Assembly (NCBI RefSeq): GCF_014633365.1
Contig: NW_026267112.1
Coordinates: 1 to 64,000, forward strand
Reading direction: 5' to 3'
Length of the DNA: 64,000 nt
Source of the DNA: Diospyros lotus
Lineage: Eukaryota; Streptophyta; Magnoliopsida; Ericales; Ebenaceae
The translations under genes and the position numbers were made by a program. Below, in pieces: positions 25,018 through 34,300 of this stretch (within the stretch, counting starts at the first letter, position 1; every line of letters begins with the position of its first letter). The notes below the pieces were generated by a model. That model ran no database searches. It was not told where the DNA came from and worked only from the letters and a program-made list of their open reading frames with translations.

Positions 25018-25652
25018 CTATAATTTTGATTTGGGTTTAATGAGACTAACTTTGGAGATGTTGCCCTATATCAGGAATGGATCCACGTCAGCAGGGCAGC
25101 TTGTTTATATGTACGAACGATAGTAGTAATGAATAAGGATATGTAAGTGTATTTGTTGTTAGATGAAATCTCGTGGCCTACCAATAAACGTGACGAAGAA
25201 GTTTAAGCAATTATTGGGGATCTAGATTTTGAAATATTTGGGGAATGAGGAATATGTTCAAATACAAATCCGAGATTTTAAGAATTAGGAATAATGGCTT
25301 TTGGAAAATCAGGCGGCCATTTTTTGGGGATTTTCAAGGGATTGCAGGATCTAATTGAGGATGAAGGTATTGGATTTCCTTTAGGTATGACTCATTAAAT
25401 CTTAAGATTAGTAGAATTGAAAGACACTAGAACGACCAGAATGGTTAGTGCCTAGGGAAACTTTTGGGATTAGGGACACCATATGAAACTGGGCAAAGGT
25501 TGGGTAGGCGCAACTTAAGTACTGATGATAGCATTTGGGAATTTTCCGGATACATGGTGGTATGCTTAGTTTACTCATTTGTTGTAGATAGATCGTTAGA
25601 AGCCACACGTTAACAATGCTAGTCTTATGATTTCTTGTGTGGATGTTTTCAG
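25018..25652 (+). other. Untranslated leader between PBS and gag
   Basis: About 635 bp with no convincing ORF on the + strand. It would carry the packaging and dimerisation signals of the genomic RNA, which I cannot locate. It ends TGTTTTCAG immediately before the gag ATG, which resembles a 3' splice site. Antisense ORFs here and into gag start without context and are best read as chance. Confidence 0.6.
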
Positions 25653-28600
25653 ATGGTGAACACCCGTCGGACCCGGAACTGTAGGCAAGGAAATGAAGTT
25701 CGGGAGGAAAGGACAGAGGCACCCCAGGGTAGCCAACCGCATGAGAGGAATCAAGAATATGGAGATCGGATGATCCGAGTCGAGCGGATTCTTGAGAACA
25801 TGGTTGTCGTCATGCAAGAGACACGACCTACACAGCCAACGGGGCATATCAATCCCCGAAGTCCAGATATCAGCGACCGATTTCAGCGACTGAATCCACC
25901 CATTTTTCGAGGGAAAGCAGGAGCCGATCCTTGCGAAAGCGAGTATTGGGTGGAACAAATCGAGAAAATCTTTGACTTCATTGGCTGTGATGAGGAGGAT
26001 AAGGTTAGTTGTGCCACTTTCCAACTTCGAGACGAGGCAGATCAATGGTGGAAGACGATGCAGAGGGCCTTACGAAGTCCTGAAGGGCAAGGTGAGCCAA
26101 ATGTTTCATGGGCGCGATTTAAGGAACTTTTCAATGCTAAGTACTTCCCTCTGTGCAAGAAGATGGAGAAAAGCCGAGAGTTCATGAACCTGCGACAGAC
26201 CAAGGGCATGTCAGTTGCCCAGTATGAAGATAGGTTCACACGTCTCATTAAGTATATGCCTATCTATAATTTGGACGAGGAGGCCAAGGCTCAAAAATTC
26301 CTGGGAGGATTGAAAATGGAAATTCAACAAGCCTTGAGTTCTGTCGGGCCACGCACGTATGCAGAAGTAGTCTTTCAAGCCCAGACTATGGAGAGTAATC
26401 ATGAGAGGATGAACTCCTTGAGAAATGAATCCCAAAACCCAACAGACAGGAAGTTTGATAGAGGGTCTAACTTAGGACCTCGAGGGAAAAATTTCAAGAA
26501 AAAAGAGAATTGCCCTAAATGTCAGAAGTCACATTCAGGGAAGCCATGCAAGATAGAGACCCCAAAGTGCTATAATTGCGGAGCTAATGACCACATGATC
26601 CGTGAATGTACGAAGGGACGGGTGTGCTACAATTGTCAACGACCCGGCCATGTTTCCAAGGATTGTCCGCAAGGGAAGGGACCAGGTCAGCAGGGAGCAA
26701 ATAAAGAGAGCCAAGGATTTCGCCAAGGTCGCGTATTCAACCTGTCAAAGGAAGATGTGACCTTAAATCCAGCAGTAATTCAAGGTACGATGATCTTTCT
26801 TAATACCTCGGTACAAGTACTGGTAGATCCTGGATCCACGCATTCATTCATATCTCATGCATTGACACGATGCTTAGAATTGGAGTTGGAAGAACTTAGT
26901 TACCCCATGGTGATAGCCACTCCTTTAAATAAAGAGATGGAAACCCGTTTGGGTTATAAGGATGGGAAGATTTCATTTGGAAATGGTGAGTGGGCAATTG
27001 AGCTTATATCCCTGGACATACAAGATTTTGATCTAATCTTAGGGATGGATTTCCTATCTAAATACAATGCCAAAGTGGATTGTCGTAGAAAGGTAGTAAG
27101 CTTACAAGACGAGTGTGGAACTTGGGTGAAATTTCGAGGTCAGGATAGTATTGGGGAAATCAAGCGAATAACTGTGCTTAAGGCCATTAAAATGATGGAA
27201 AATGGTGCTTATGGGTATCTAGCTTGTGTCGAAGGGGTTGAGAATAAGAAATGGGAATTAGGTGACATACCTGTGGTAAAGGAATTTCCTCAAGTTTTTC
27301 CAGAGGACCTACCAGGATTACCCCCTCATCGGGAAATTGAATTTGCTATAAAAGTTGTACCTGGGGTAAACCCGATATCTATACCACCTTATAGGATGGC
27401 CCCAGCAGAGCTAAAAGAGCTAAGAAGTCAGCTCCAAGACCTTTTAGACAAGGGTTTTATTCAGCCAAGTGTGTCACCTTGGGGAGCCCCAGTATTATTT
27501 GTAAAGAAGAAAGATGGGAGCTTAAGGATGTGTATAGATTACCGCCAATTAAACAAAGTTACCATCAAAAATAAGTATCCGTTGCCAAGGATTGATGAAC
27601 TCTTTGATCAGCTACAAGGGGCGAGGGTGTTCTCTAAAATTGATTTGAGGTCGGGATATTATCAACTGAGAATTAGGGCAGAGGACATTCCAAAAACTGC
27701 TTTCAGATCACGGTATGGACACTACGAGTATTTGGTAATGCCATTTGGGCTAACCAATGCACCTGCTGCTTTTATGGATCTAATGAATAGGGTGTTTAAA
27801 TCTTACCTGGATCAGTTTGTGATTGTATTTATTGATGATATCTTGATTTACTCAAAGAGTGAGGAAGAACATGAGCAACATTTAAGGATTGTTTTGGAGA
27901 CTCTTCAGAAACATAAGCTTTATGCTAAATTTTCGAAATGCGAATTTTGGATGAGAAAGGTAGCTTTCTTGGGTCATGTCATATCGGAGGATGGAATAGC
28001 AGTGGACCCCACTAAAGTCGAGTCAATAAAAAGCTGGGGGTCGCCTAAGACGGTGACTGAAATAAAAAGCTTTTTAGGGCTAGCGGGTTACTATAGGAAA
28101 TTTGTGGAAGGATTTTCCCGTATAGCTATGCCCCTCACACGACTCACCCAAAAGGGGGTTAAATTCGAATGGAGTGAAGCTTGTGAGCAAAGTTTCAATG
28201 AGTTGAAAAGGAGGTTGATTTCTGCACCCATCTTGTCAATGCCCAATGGGTCAGGAGGATTCATGATATATACTGATGCATCAAAAAACGGATTGGGATG
28301 TGTCCTTATGCAATATGGGAAAGTGATAGCTTACGGATCTAGACAGTTAAATCCACATGAACGAAATTATCCCACGCATGATTTAGAATTAGCTGCGGTG
28401 GTGTTTGCCTTGAAGCTCTGGCGGCACTATTTGTATGGTGAGAAATTTGAGGTCTTCACGGATCATAAAAGCTTGAAGTATCTGTTCTCTCAGAAAGACT
28501 TGAATATGAGGCAGCGGCGATGGATGGAATTTTTGAAGGATTACGACTGTACAATCCAGTACCATCCTGGGAAGGCAAACTTAGTGGCTGATGCACTAAG

Positions 28601-30179
28601 TAGGAAAGGGCCTATGTTGATGGCCAGTTTGATGTCTCAGGAATGGGAACTGGTGGAGGCTTTTAGCCAGTTGACAGTGAATGTGATGCCTAAAGAAATG
28701 TCTGTTTACGTCGCTAGCCTAACAATTCACTCTCATCTTCTAGAACAGATTCGGCAAGCTACTTCTGAGGATTCGAGGATAAAGTCTTGGGTGGATGACC
28801 AAGGGCGAGTTAAGAATCCTGATTTTGATTTCTCGAATGGAGTGCTTCGATTCCAAAATCGAGTCTACGTGCCCAGAGATAAGGATTTGAGGCAAGCAAT
28901 TCTGGAAGAAGCACATCGGGCTAAATATACTATTCATCCCGGAGCTACCAAGATGTATAAAGACTTGAGGGATTTGTACTGGTGGCCAGGAATGAAGAAA
29001 AGTGTTGCTCGATACGTAGCTCAATGTGATACCTGTCAACGAATAAAAGCTGAGCATCAGAAACCTGCTGGAAAACTTCAACCGCTAGAAATCCCCGAAT
29101 GGAAATGGGAGCATGTGACCATGGATTTCGTAATAGGATTGCCAAAAACACCCACTGGAAATGATGCCATATGGGTAATAGTAGACAGGCTAACTAAATC
29201 TGCGCACTTCTTACCCATGAAGGTTGGGCATTCAGTAAGCAAATTGGCTCAACTCTACATTAAGGAGATAATTCGATTGCATGGGACGCCGGTCAGCATA
29301 GTCTCCGATAGAGACCCGAGATTTACTTCTCGATTTTGGGAAAGTTTGCAGCAAAGTTTGGGAACACAGTTACGTTTGAGCACTGCTTATCATCCCCAAA
29401 CTGACGGACAGTCGGAAAGAACAATTCAAACATTGGAAGACATGCTACGGGCTTGTGTAATTGACTTTTCGAGGAGTTGGGAAGAGCACTTACCATTGGT
29501 TGAATTTGCATATAATAATAGCTATCACAGTAGCATCGGGATGGCGCCTTATGAAGCCCTCTATGGGAGGAAGTGCAGGACACCGCTTTGCTGGACGGAA
29601 GTGGGTGAGAGACAACTTTTGGGTCCCGAATTGGTACAAAGGACCAGTGAAAAGATCAAAATGATTCAAGAACGAATGAAGATTGCCCAAAGTAGACAAA
29701 AATCCTATGCGGATAACCGAAGGAGAGATTTGGAGTTCAAGATGGGGGATAATGTATACTTAAAGGTTTCGCCTTTCCGTATGATCTCCAGAGGAAAGAA
29801 GCAAGGAAAATTGAGCCCGCGGTACATCGGGCCATATGAAGTTTTAGAACGGGTTGGACCAGTCGCATATAGATTGGCCTTACCCCCAGCACTATCTAAC
29901 ATTCACAACGTTTTTCATGTATCTCAATTGAGGAAATTCGAGCCAGATCCATCTCAACAGACATCTGCAGAAGTAGTCGAGCTGCAAGACAATTTGTCAT
30001 TTATAGAGGAACCTGTGGAAATTCTTGATCGAAAGGAGCAAGTGCTGAGGAATAAAGCAATACCGCTAGTAAAAGTGTTATGGAGACATCACAACCTTGA
30101 AGACATCACATGGGAAAGAGAACAAGAGATGCGCCAGAAATACCCTTATCTTTTTGATGTGTTAGAGAATATGGAATAA
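25653..30179 (+). CDS. Gag-Pol polyprotein of a Tekay/Del-like chromovirus (1,508 aa)
   Basis: One uninterrupted ORF encodes all retrotransposition proteins. The ATG at 25653 (MVNTRR) is chosen; the frame opens 18 bp earlier only through a TTG. Gag core: about residues 75-240. Zinc knuckles: a variant one at C287 (CX2CX3HX4C) and two canonical CCHC at C306 and C325. Protease: VDPGSTHSF with D392, second motif ILGMDFL near 461. RT: about 590-770, catalytic D664 and D728-D729 (FIDD). RNase H: D875, E912, D937, D980. Integrase: H1088/H1095/C1125/C1128 zinc site and D1158, D1219, E1255 (D-35-E), then GPY/F near 1392. Chromodomain: about 1450-1503 (LVKVLWRHH...ITWE). Gag and Pol are fused in one frame, as usual in this lineage, so cleavage by its protease is expected. 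No frameshift or stop is seen. The protease has DPG where the classic triad is DSG or DTG. Confidence 0.97.
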   Translation: MVNTRRTRNCRQGNEVREERTEAPQGSQPHERNQEYGDRMIRVERILENMVVVMQETRPTQPTGHINPRSPDISDRFQRLNPPIFRGKAGADPCESEYWVEQIEKIFDFIGCDEEDKVSCATFQLRDEADQWWKTMQRALRSPEGQGEPNVSWARFKELFNAKYFPLCKKMEKSREFMNLRQTKGMSVAQYEDRFTRLIKYMPIYNLDEEAKAQKFLGGLKMEIQQALSSVGPRTYAEVVFQAQTMESNHERMNSLRNESQNPTDRKFDRGSNLGPRGKNFKKKENCPKCQKSHSGKPCKIETPKCYNCGANDHMIRECTKGRVCYNCQRPGHVSKDCPQGKGPGQQGANKESQGFRQGRVFNLSKEDVTLNPAVIQGTMIFLNTSVQVLVDPGSTHSFISHALTRCLELELEELSYPMVIATPLNKEMETRLGYKDGKISFGNGEWAIELISLDIQDFDLILGMDFLSKYNAKVDCRRKVVSLQDECGTWVKFRGQDSIGEIKRITVLKAIKMMENGAYGYLACVEGVENKKWELGDIPVVKEFPQVFPEDLPGLPPHREIEFAIKVVPGVNPISIPPYRMAPAELKELRSQLQDLLDKGFIQPSVSPWGAPVLFVKKKDGSLRMCIDYRQLNKVTIKNKYPLPRIDELFDQLQGARVFSKIDLRSGYYQLRIRAEDIPKTAFRSRYGHYEYLVMPFGLTNAPAAFMDLMNRVFKSYLDQFVIVFIDDILIYSKSEEEHEQHLRIVLETLQKHKLYAKFSKCEFWMRKVAFLGHVISEDGIAVDPTKVESIKSWGSPKTVTEIKSFLGLAGYYRKFVEGFSRIAMPLTRLTQKGVKFEWSEACEQSFNELKRRLISAPILSMPNGSGGFMIYTDASKNGLGCVLMQYGKVIAYGSRQLNPHERNYPTHDLELAAVVFALKLWRHYLYGEKFEVFTDHKSLKYLFSQKDLNMRQRRWMEFLKDYDCTIQYHPGKANLVADALSRKGPMLMASLMSQEWELVEAFSQLTVNVMPKEMSVYVASLTIHSHLLEQIRQATSEDSRIKSWVDDQGRVKNPDFDFSNGVLRFQNRVYVPRDKDLRQAILEEAHRAKYTIHPGATKMYKDLRDLYWWPGMKKSVARYVAQCDTCQRIKAEHQKPAGKLQPLEIPEWKWEHVTMDFVIGLPKTPTGNDAIWVIVDRLTKSAHFLPMKVGHSVSKLAQLYIKEIIRLHGTPVSIVSDRDPRFTSRFWESLQQSLGTQLRLSTAYHPQTDGQSERTIQTLEDMLRACVIDFSRSWEEHLPLVEFAYNNSYHSSIGMAPYEALYGRKCRTPLCWTEVGERQLLGPELVQRTSEKIKMIQERMKIAQSRQKSYADNRRRDLEFKMGDNVYLKVSPFRMISRGKKQGKLSPRYIGPYEVLERVGPVAYRLALPPALSNIHNVFHVSQLRKFEPDPSQQTSAEVVELQDNLSFIEEPVEILDRKEQVLRNKAIPLVKVLWRHHNLEDITWEREQEMRQKYPYLFDVLENME

Positions 30180-30197
30180 ATTTCGAGGACGAAATTT
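30178..30197 (+). other. Hairpin overlapping the gag-pol stop codon
   Basis: AAATTTCG and CGAAATTT form a perfect 8-bp inverted repeat around an AGGA loop. The first arm starts inside the TAA stop (30177-30179), and the structure ends 6 bp before the PPT. I recall similar sequence at the 3' end of many plant chromoviruses, so it may be a conserved RNA or replication signal; its function is unknown to me. Confidence 0.6.
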
Positions 30198-30203
30198 TCT
30201 TTT

Positions 30204-30216
30204 AAGGAGGGGTGAA
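30204..30216 (+). other. Polypurine tract
   Basis: AAGGAGGGGTGAA directly precedes the second TGTAATACCC. It is the expected primer for plus-strand DNA synthesis, preceded by a T-rich stretch (ATTTTCTTTT). One pyrimidine (T30213) interrupts it. Confidence 0.85.
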
Positions 30217-30835
30217 TGTAATACCCTAAAACTTGTAAGCTATTTCTATTTAATAAATTAAACGATTTCCCGATTTTCTTTAGGTTCTCAAAGACTTGGG
30301 AATTTGTGAGATTCAAGGATCTTTAGGGGACTTAAGGGCAATGGACTTCAAAGTTCATTTAAACCTAACTTTGGATTCCAAAACGATATCAAAAGTGGCT
30401 GTGGATTTCAAACCCGAATTAAATTCAATTAATGGACACATGTCACCATATGGATGGAGACACATGGGTAGAAATGATTACATGAAATCCAAAATTTGGA
30501 TTCTTTAAAAGTAATAATTAAACACCAATCTCGAGGGACACGTGGCACCGTAGGATGGAAGCAATGATGAAGTCACATCTTGAGGGACACATCGTTGATT
30601 AGGAACAAAGTAATAATGAAAGCTCATATCTCGAGGACACGTGGCGCCGTAGGATGAAAGCAATTTTCTCAAATCTCCATAAATGTGGCGAAAATTCATT
30701 CGTTAAAGGGTTAAAAATGTCATGATAAGGCTCATATCTCAAGAGCCACTTGGAATCGTCAAAAGCAATTAAGTAAATTTTGAGATATCGTTGATTGAAC
30801 AAAGTTGACCTTTCTTAGAAAGCAAGTGTCACAAT
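30217..30835 (+). repeat. Partial 3' LTR, mosaic with satellite sequence
   Basis: 30217-30484 matches 23114-23381 base for base, as far as I can read. After that, LTR text alternates with satellite text. Satellite-like pieces lie at 30484-30496 (GAAATCCAAAATT), about 30501-30507 (TTCTTTA), 30591-30600 (ATCGTTGATT, with a nearby GAAG to GAAC change), 30664-30669 (TTTTCT) and 30750-30809 (most of one monomer third). LTR text last appears at 30813-30835 and ends in ACAAT, which the satellite shares. The copy therefore stops at LTR offset 631, short of the TATA box, R and U5. About 1.26 kb of LTR is absent. A consensus or reconstruction artefact is more likely than a natural product. Confidence 0.85.
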
Positions 30836-31385
30836 GGACCCATGGCTTTCAAGTTTTCTAAACTTCCCGAAATCCAAAATTGAACTTTCTTTAGCGTAAT
30901 TAGTTTATCAAAATGTCGTCTTTCACCAAGATTTGGAATCGTCAAAAGCAATTAAGTCAATTTTGAGATATCGTTGATTGAACAAAGTTGACGCTTTCTT
31001 CTTTCAAGAGTGTACAATGGACCCATGGCTAAAACTCAAGTTTTCTAAACTTCCCGAAATCCAAAATTAAACTTTCTTTAGCGTAATTAGTTTATCAAAA
31101 TGTCGTCTTTCACCAAGATTTGGAATCGTCAAAAGCAATTAAGTCAATTTTGAGATATCGTTGATTGAACAAAGTTGACGCTTTCTTCTTTCAAGTGTTT
31201 ACAATGGACCCATGGCTAAAACTCAAGTTTTCTAAACTTCCCGAAATCCAAAATTAAACTTTCTTTAGCGTAATTAGTTTATCAAAATGTCGTCTTTCAC
31301 CAAGATTTGGAATCGTCAAAAGCAATTAAGTCAATTTTGAGATATCGTTGATTGAACAAAGTTGACGCTTTCTTCTTTTTCAAGA
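30836..31385. repeat. Aberrant first monomers of the right arm
   Basis: The first monomers after the mosaic LTR have odd lengths. CATGGCTTTCAAG replaces CATGGCTAAAACTCAAG at 30841, a T is missing at 31010 (AAGAGTGTAC), AAGTGTTTAC appears at 31194, and two extra T's occur at about 31376-31380 (CTTCTTTTTC). I did not see these forms elsewhere in the window. Beyond this point the repeat is regular. Confidence 0.8.
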
Positions 31386-34300
31386 GTTGTACAATGGACC
31401 CATGGCTAAAACTCAAGTTTTCTAAACTTCCCGAAATCCAAAATTAAACTTTCTTTAGCGTAATTAGTTTATCAAAATGTCGTCTTTCACCAAGATTTGG
31501 AATCGTCAAAAGCAATTAAGTCAATTTTGAGATATCGTTGATTGAACAAAGTTGACGCTTTCTTCTTTCAAGAGTTGTACAATGGACCCATGGCTAAAAC
31601 TCAAGTTTTCTAAACTTCCCGAAATCCAAAATTAAACTTTCTTTAGCGTAATTAGTTTATCAAAATGTCGTCTTTCACCAAGATTTGGAATCGTCAAAAG
31701 CAATTAAGTCAATTTTGAGATATCGTTGATTGAACAAAGTTGACGCTTTCTTCTTTCAAGAGTTGTACAATGGACCCATGGCTAAAACTCAAGTTTTCTA
31801 AACTTCCCGAAATCCAAAATTAAACTTTCTTTAGCGTAATTAGTTTATCAAAATGTCGTCTTTCACCAAGATTTGGAATCGTCAAAAGCAATTAAGTCAA
31901 TTTTGAGATATCGTTGATTGAACAAAGTTGACGCTTTCTTCTTTCAAGAGTTGTACAATGGACCCATGGCTAAAACTCAAGTTTTCTAAACTTCCCGAAA
32001 TCCAAAATTAAACTTTCTTTAGCGTAATTAGTTTATCAAAATGTCGTCTTTCACCAAGATTTGGAATCGTCAAAAGCAATTAAGTCAATTTTGAGATATC
32101 GTTGATTGAACAAAGTTGACGCTTTCTTCTTTCAAGAGTTGTACAATGGACCCATGGCTAAAACTCAAGTTTTCTAAACTTCCCGAAATCCAAAATTAAA
32201 CTTTCTTTAGCGTAATTAGTTTATCAAAATGTCGTCTTTCACCAAGATTTGGAATCGTCAAAAGCAATTAAGTCAATTTTGAGATATCGTTGATTGAACA
32301 AAGTTGACGCTTTCTTCTTTCAAGAGTTGTACAATGGACCCATGGCTAAAACTCAAGTTTTCTAAACTTCCCGAAATCCAAAATTGAACTTTCTTTAGCG
32401 TAATTAGTTTATCAAAATGTCGTCTTTCACCAAGATTTGGAATCGTCAAAAGCAATTAAGTCAATTTTGAGATATCGTTGATTGAACAAAGTTGACGCTT
32501 TCTTCTTTCAAGAGTTGTACAATGGACCCATGGCTAAAACTCAAGTTTTCTAAACTTCCCGAAATCCAAAATTGAACTTTCTTTAGCGTAATTAGTTTAT
32601 CAAAATGTCGTCTTTCACCAAGATTTGGAATCGTCAAAAGCAATTAAGTCAATTTTGAGATATCGTTGATTGAACAAAGTTGACGCTTTCTTCTTTCAAG
32701 AGTTGTACAATGGACCCATGGCTAAAACTCAAGTTTTCTAAACTTCCCGAAATCCAAAATTAAACTTTCTTTAGCGTAATTAGTTTATCAAAATGTCGTC
32801 TTTCACCAAGATTTGGAATCGTCAAAAGCAATTAAGTCAATTTTGAGATATCGTTGATTGAACAAAGTTGACGCTTTCTTCTTTCAAGAGTTGTACAATG
32901 GACCCATGGCTAAAACTCAAGTTTTCTAAACTTCCCGAAATCCAAAATTGAACTTTCTTTAGCGTAATTAGTTTATCAAAATGTCGTCTTTCACCAAGAT
33001 TTGGAATCGTCAAAAGCAATTAAGTCAATTTTGAGATATCGTTGATTGAACAAAGTTGACGCTTTCTTCTTTCAAGAGTTGTACAATGGACCCATGGCTA
33101 AAACTCAAGTTTTCTAAACTTCCCGAAATCCAAAATTAAACTTTCTTTAGCGTAATTAGTTTATCAAAATGTCGTCTTTCACCAAGATTTGGAATCGTCA
33201 AAAGCAATTAAGTCAATTTTGAGATATCGTTGATTGAACAAAGTTGACGCTTTCTTCTTTCAAGAGTTGTACAATGGACCCATGGCTAAAACTCAAGTTT
33301 TCTAAACTTCCCGAAATCCAAAATTAAACTTTCTTTAGCGTAATTAGTTTATCAAAATGTCGTCTTTCACCAAGATTTGGAATCGTCAAAAGCAATTAAG
33401 TCAATTTTGAGATATCGTTGATTGAACAAAGTTGACGCTTTCTTCTTTCAAGAGTTGTACAATGGACCCATGGCTAAAACTCAAGTTTTCTAAACTTCCC
33501 GAAATCCAAAATTGAACTTTCTTTAGCGTAATTAGTTTATCAAAATGTCGTCTTTCACCAAGATTTGGAATCGTCAAAAGCAATTAAGTCAATTTTGAGA
33601 TATCGTTGATTGAACAAAGTTGACGCTTTCTTCTTTCAAGAGTTGTACAATGGACCCATGGCTAAAACTCAAGTTTTCTAAACTTCCCGAAATCCAAAAT
33701 TAAACTTTCTTTAGCGTAATTAGTTTATCAAAATGTCGTCTTTCACCAAGATTTGGAATCGTCAAAAGCAATTAAGTCAATTTTGAGATATCGTTGATTG
33801 AACAAAGTTGACGCTTTCTTCTTTCAAGAGTTGTACAATGGACCCATGGCTAAAACTCAAGTTTTCTAAACTTCCCGAAATCCAAAATTGAACTTTCTTT
33901 AGCGTAATTAGTTTATCAAAATGTCGTCTTTCACCAAGATTTGGAATCGTCAAAAGCAATTAAGTCAATTTTGAGATATCGTTGATTGAACAAAGTTGAC
34001 GCTTTCTTCTTTCAAGAGTTGTACAATGGACCCATGGCTAAAACTCAAGTTTTCTAAACTTCCCGAAATCCAAAATTAAACTTTCTTTAGCGTAATTAGT
34101 TTATCAAAATGTCGTCTTTCACCAAGATTTGGAATCGTCAAAAGCAATTAAGTCAATTTTGAGATATCGTTGATTGAACAAAGTTGACGCTTTCTTCTTT
34201 CAAGAGTTGTACAATGGACCCATGGCTAAAACTCAAGTTTTCTAAACTTCCCGAAATCCAAAATTGAACTTTCTTTAGCGTAATTAGTTTATCAAAATGT

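Larger units (their letters stand above)
23114..30835 (+). mobile_element. Ty3/gypsy chromovirus (Tekay/Del-like) LTR retrotransposon, 3' end incomplete
   Basis: The element sits inside the satellite. Order: 5' LTR (23114-25002), tRNA-iMet PBS (25005-25017), leader, one gag-pol ORF (25653-30179), PPT (to 30216), and a partial, mosaic 3' LTR (30217-30835). Integrase lies after RT/RNase H, which defines Ty3/gypsy rather than Ty1/copia. A GPY/F motif and a C-terminal chromodomain place it among chromoviruses, and the long LTR and conserved 3' end of the coding region resemble Tekay/Del. The intact ORF and the identical first 268 bp of the LTRs suggest a young insertion. The left flank ends GGACCCATG. 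A 5-bp target duplication (expected CCATG) cannot be confirmed because the right junction is abnormal. No env-like ORF is present between pol and the PPT. Confidence 0.95.

Noticed and set aside
25408..29902. Antisense and alternate-frame ORFs of 60-149 codons over the leader and gag-pol
   Set aside because: They lie over a strongly supported coding frame with all catalytic motifs and show no domains of their own.
30217..30835. Natural microhomology-mediated template switching as the cause of the mosaic 3' LTR
   Set aside because: Short shared bases do occur at the switches, but repeated return to the LTR at the right position while keeping satellite phase needs many coordinated switches. 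Kept only as a less likely alternative.
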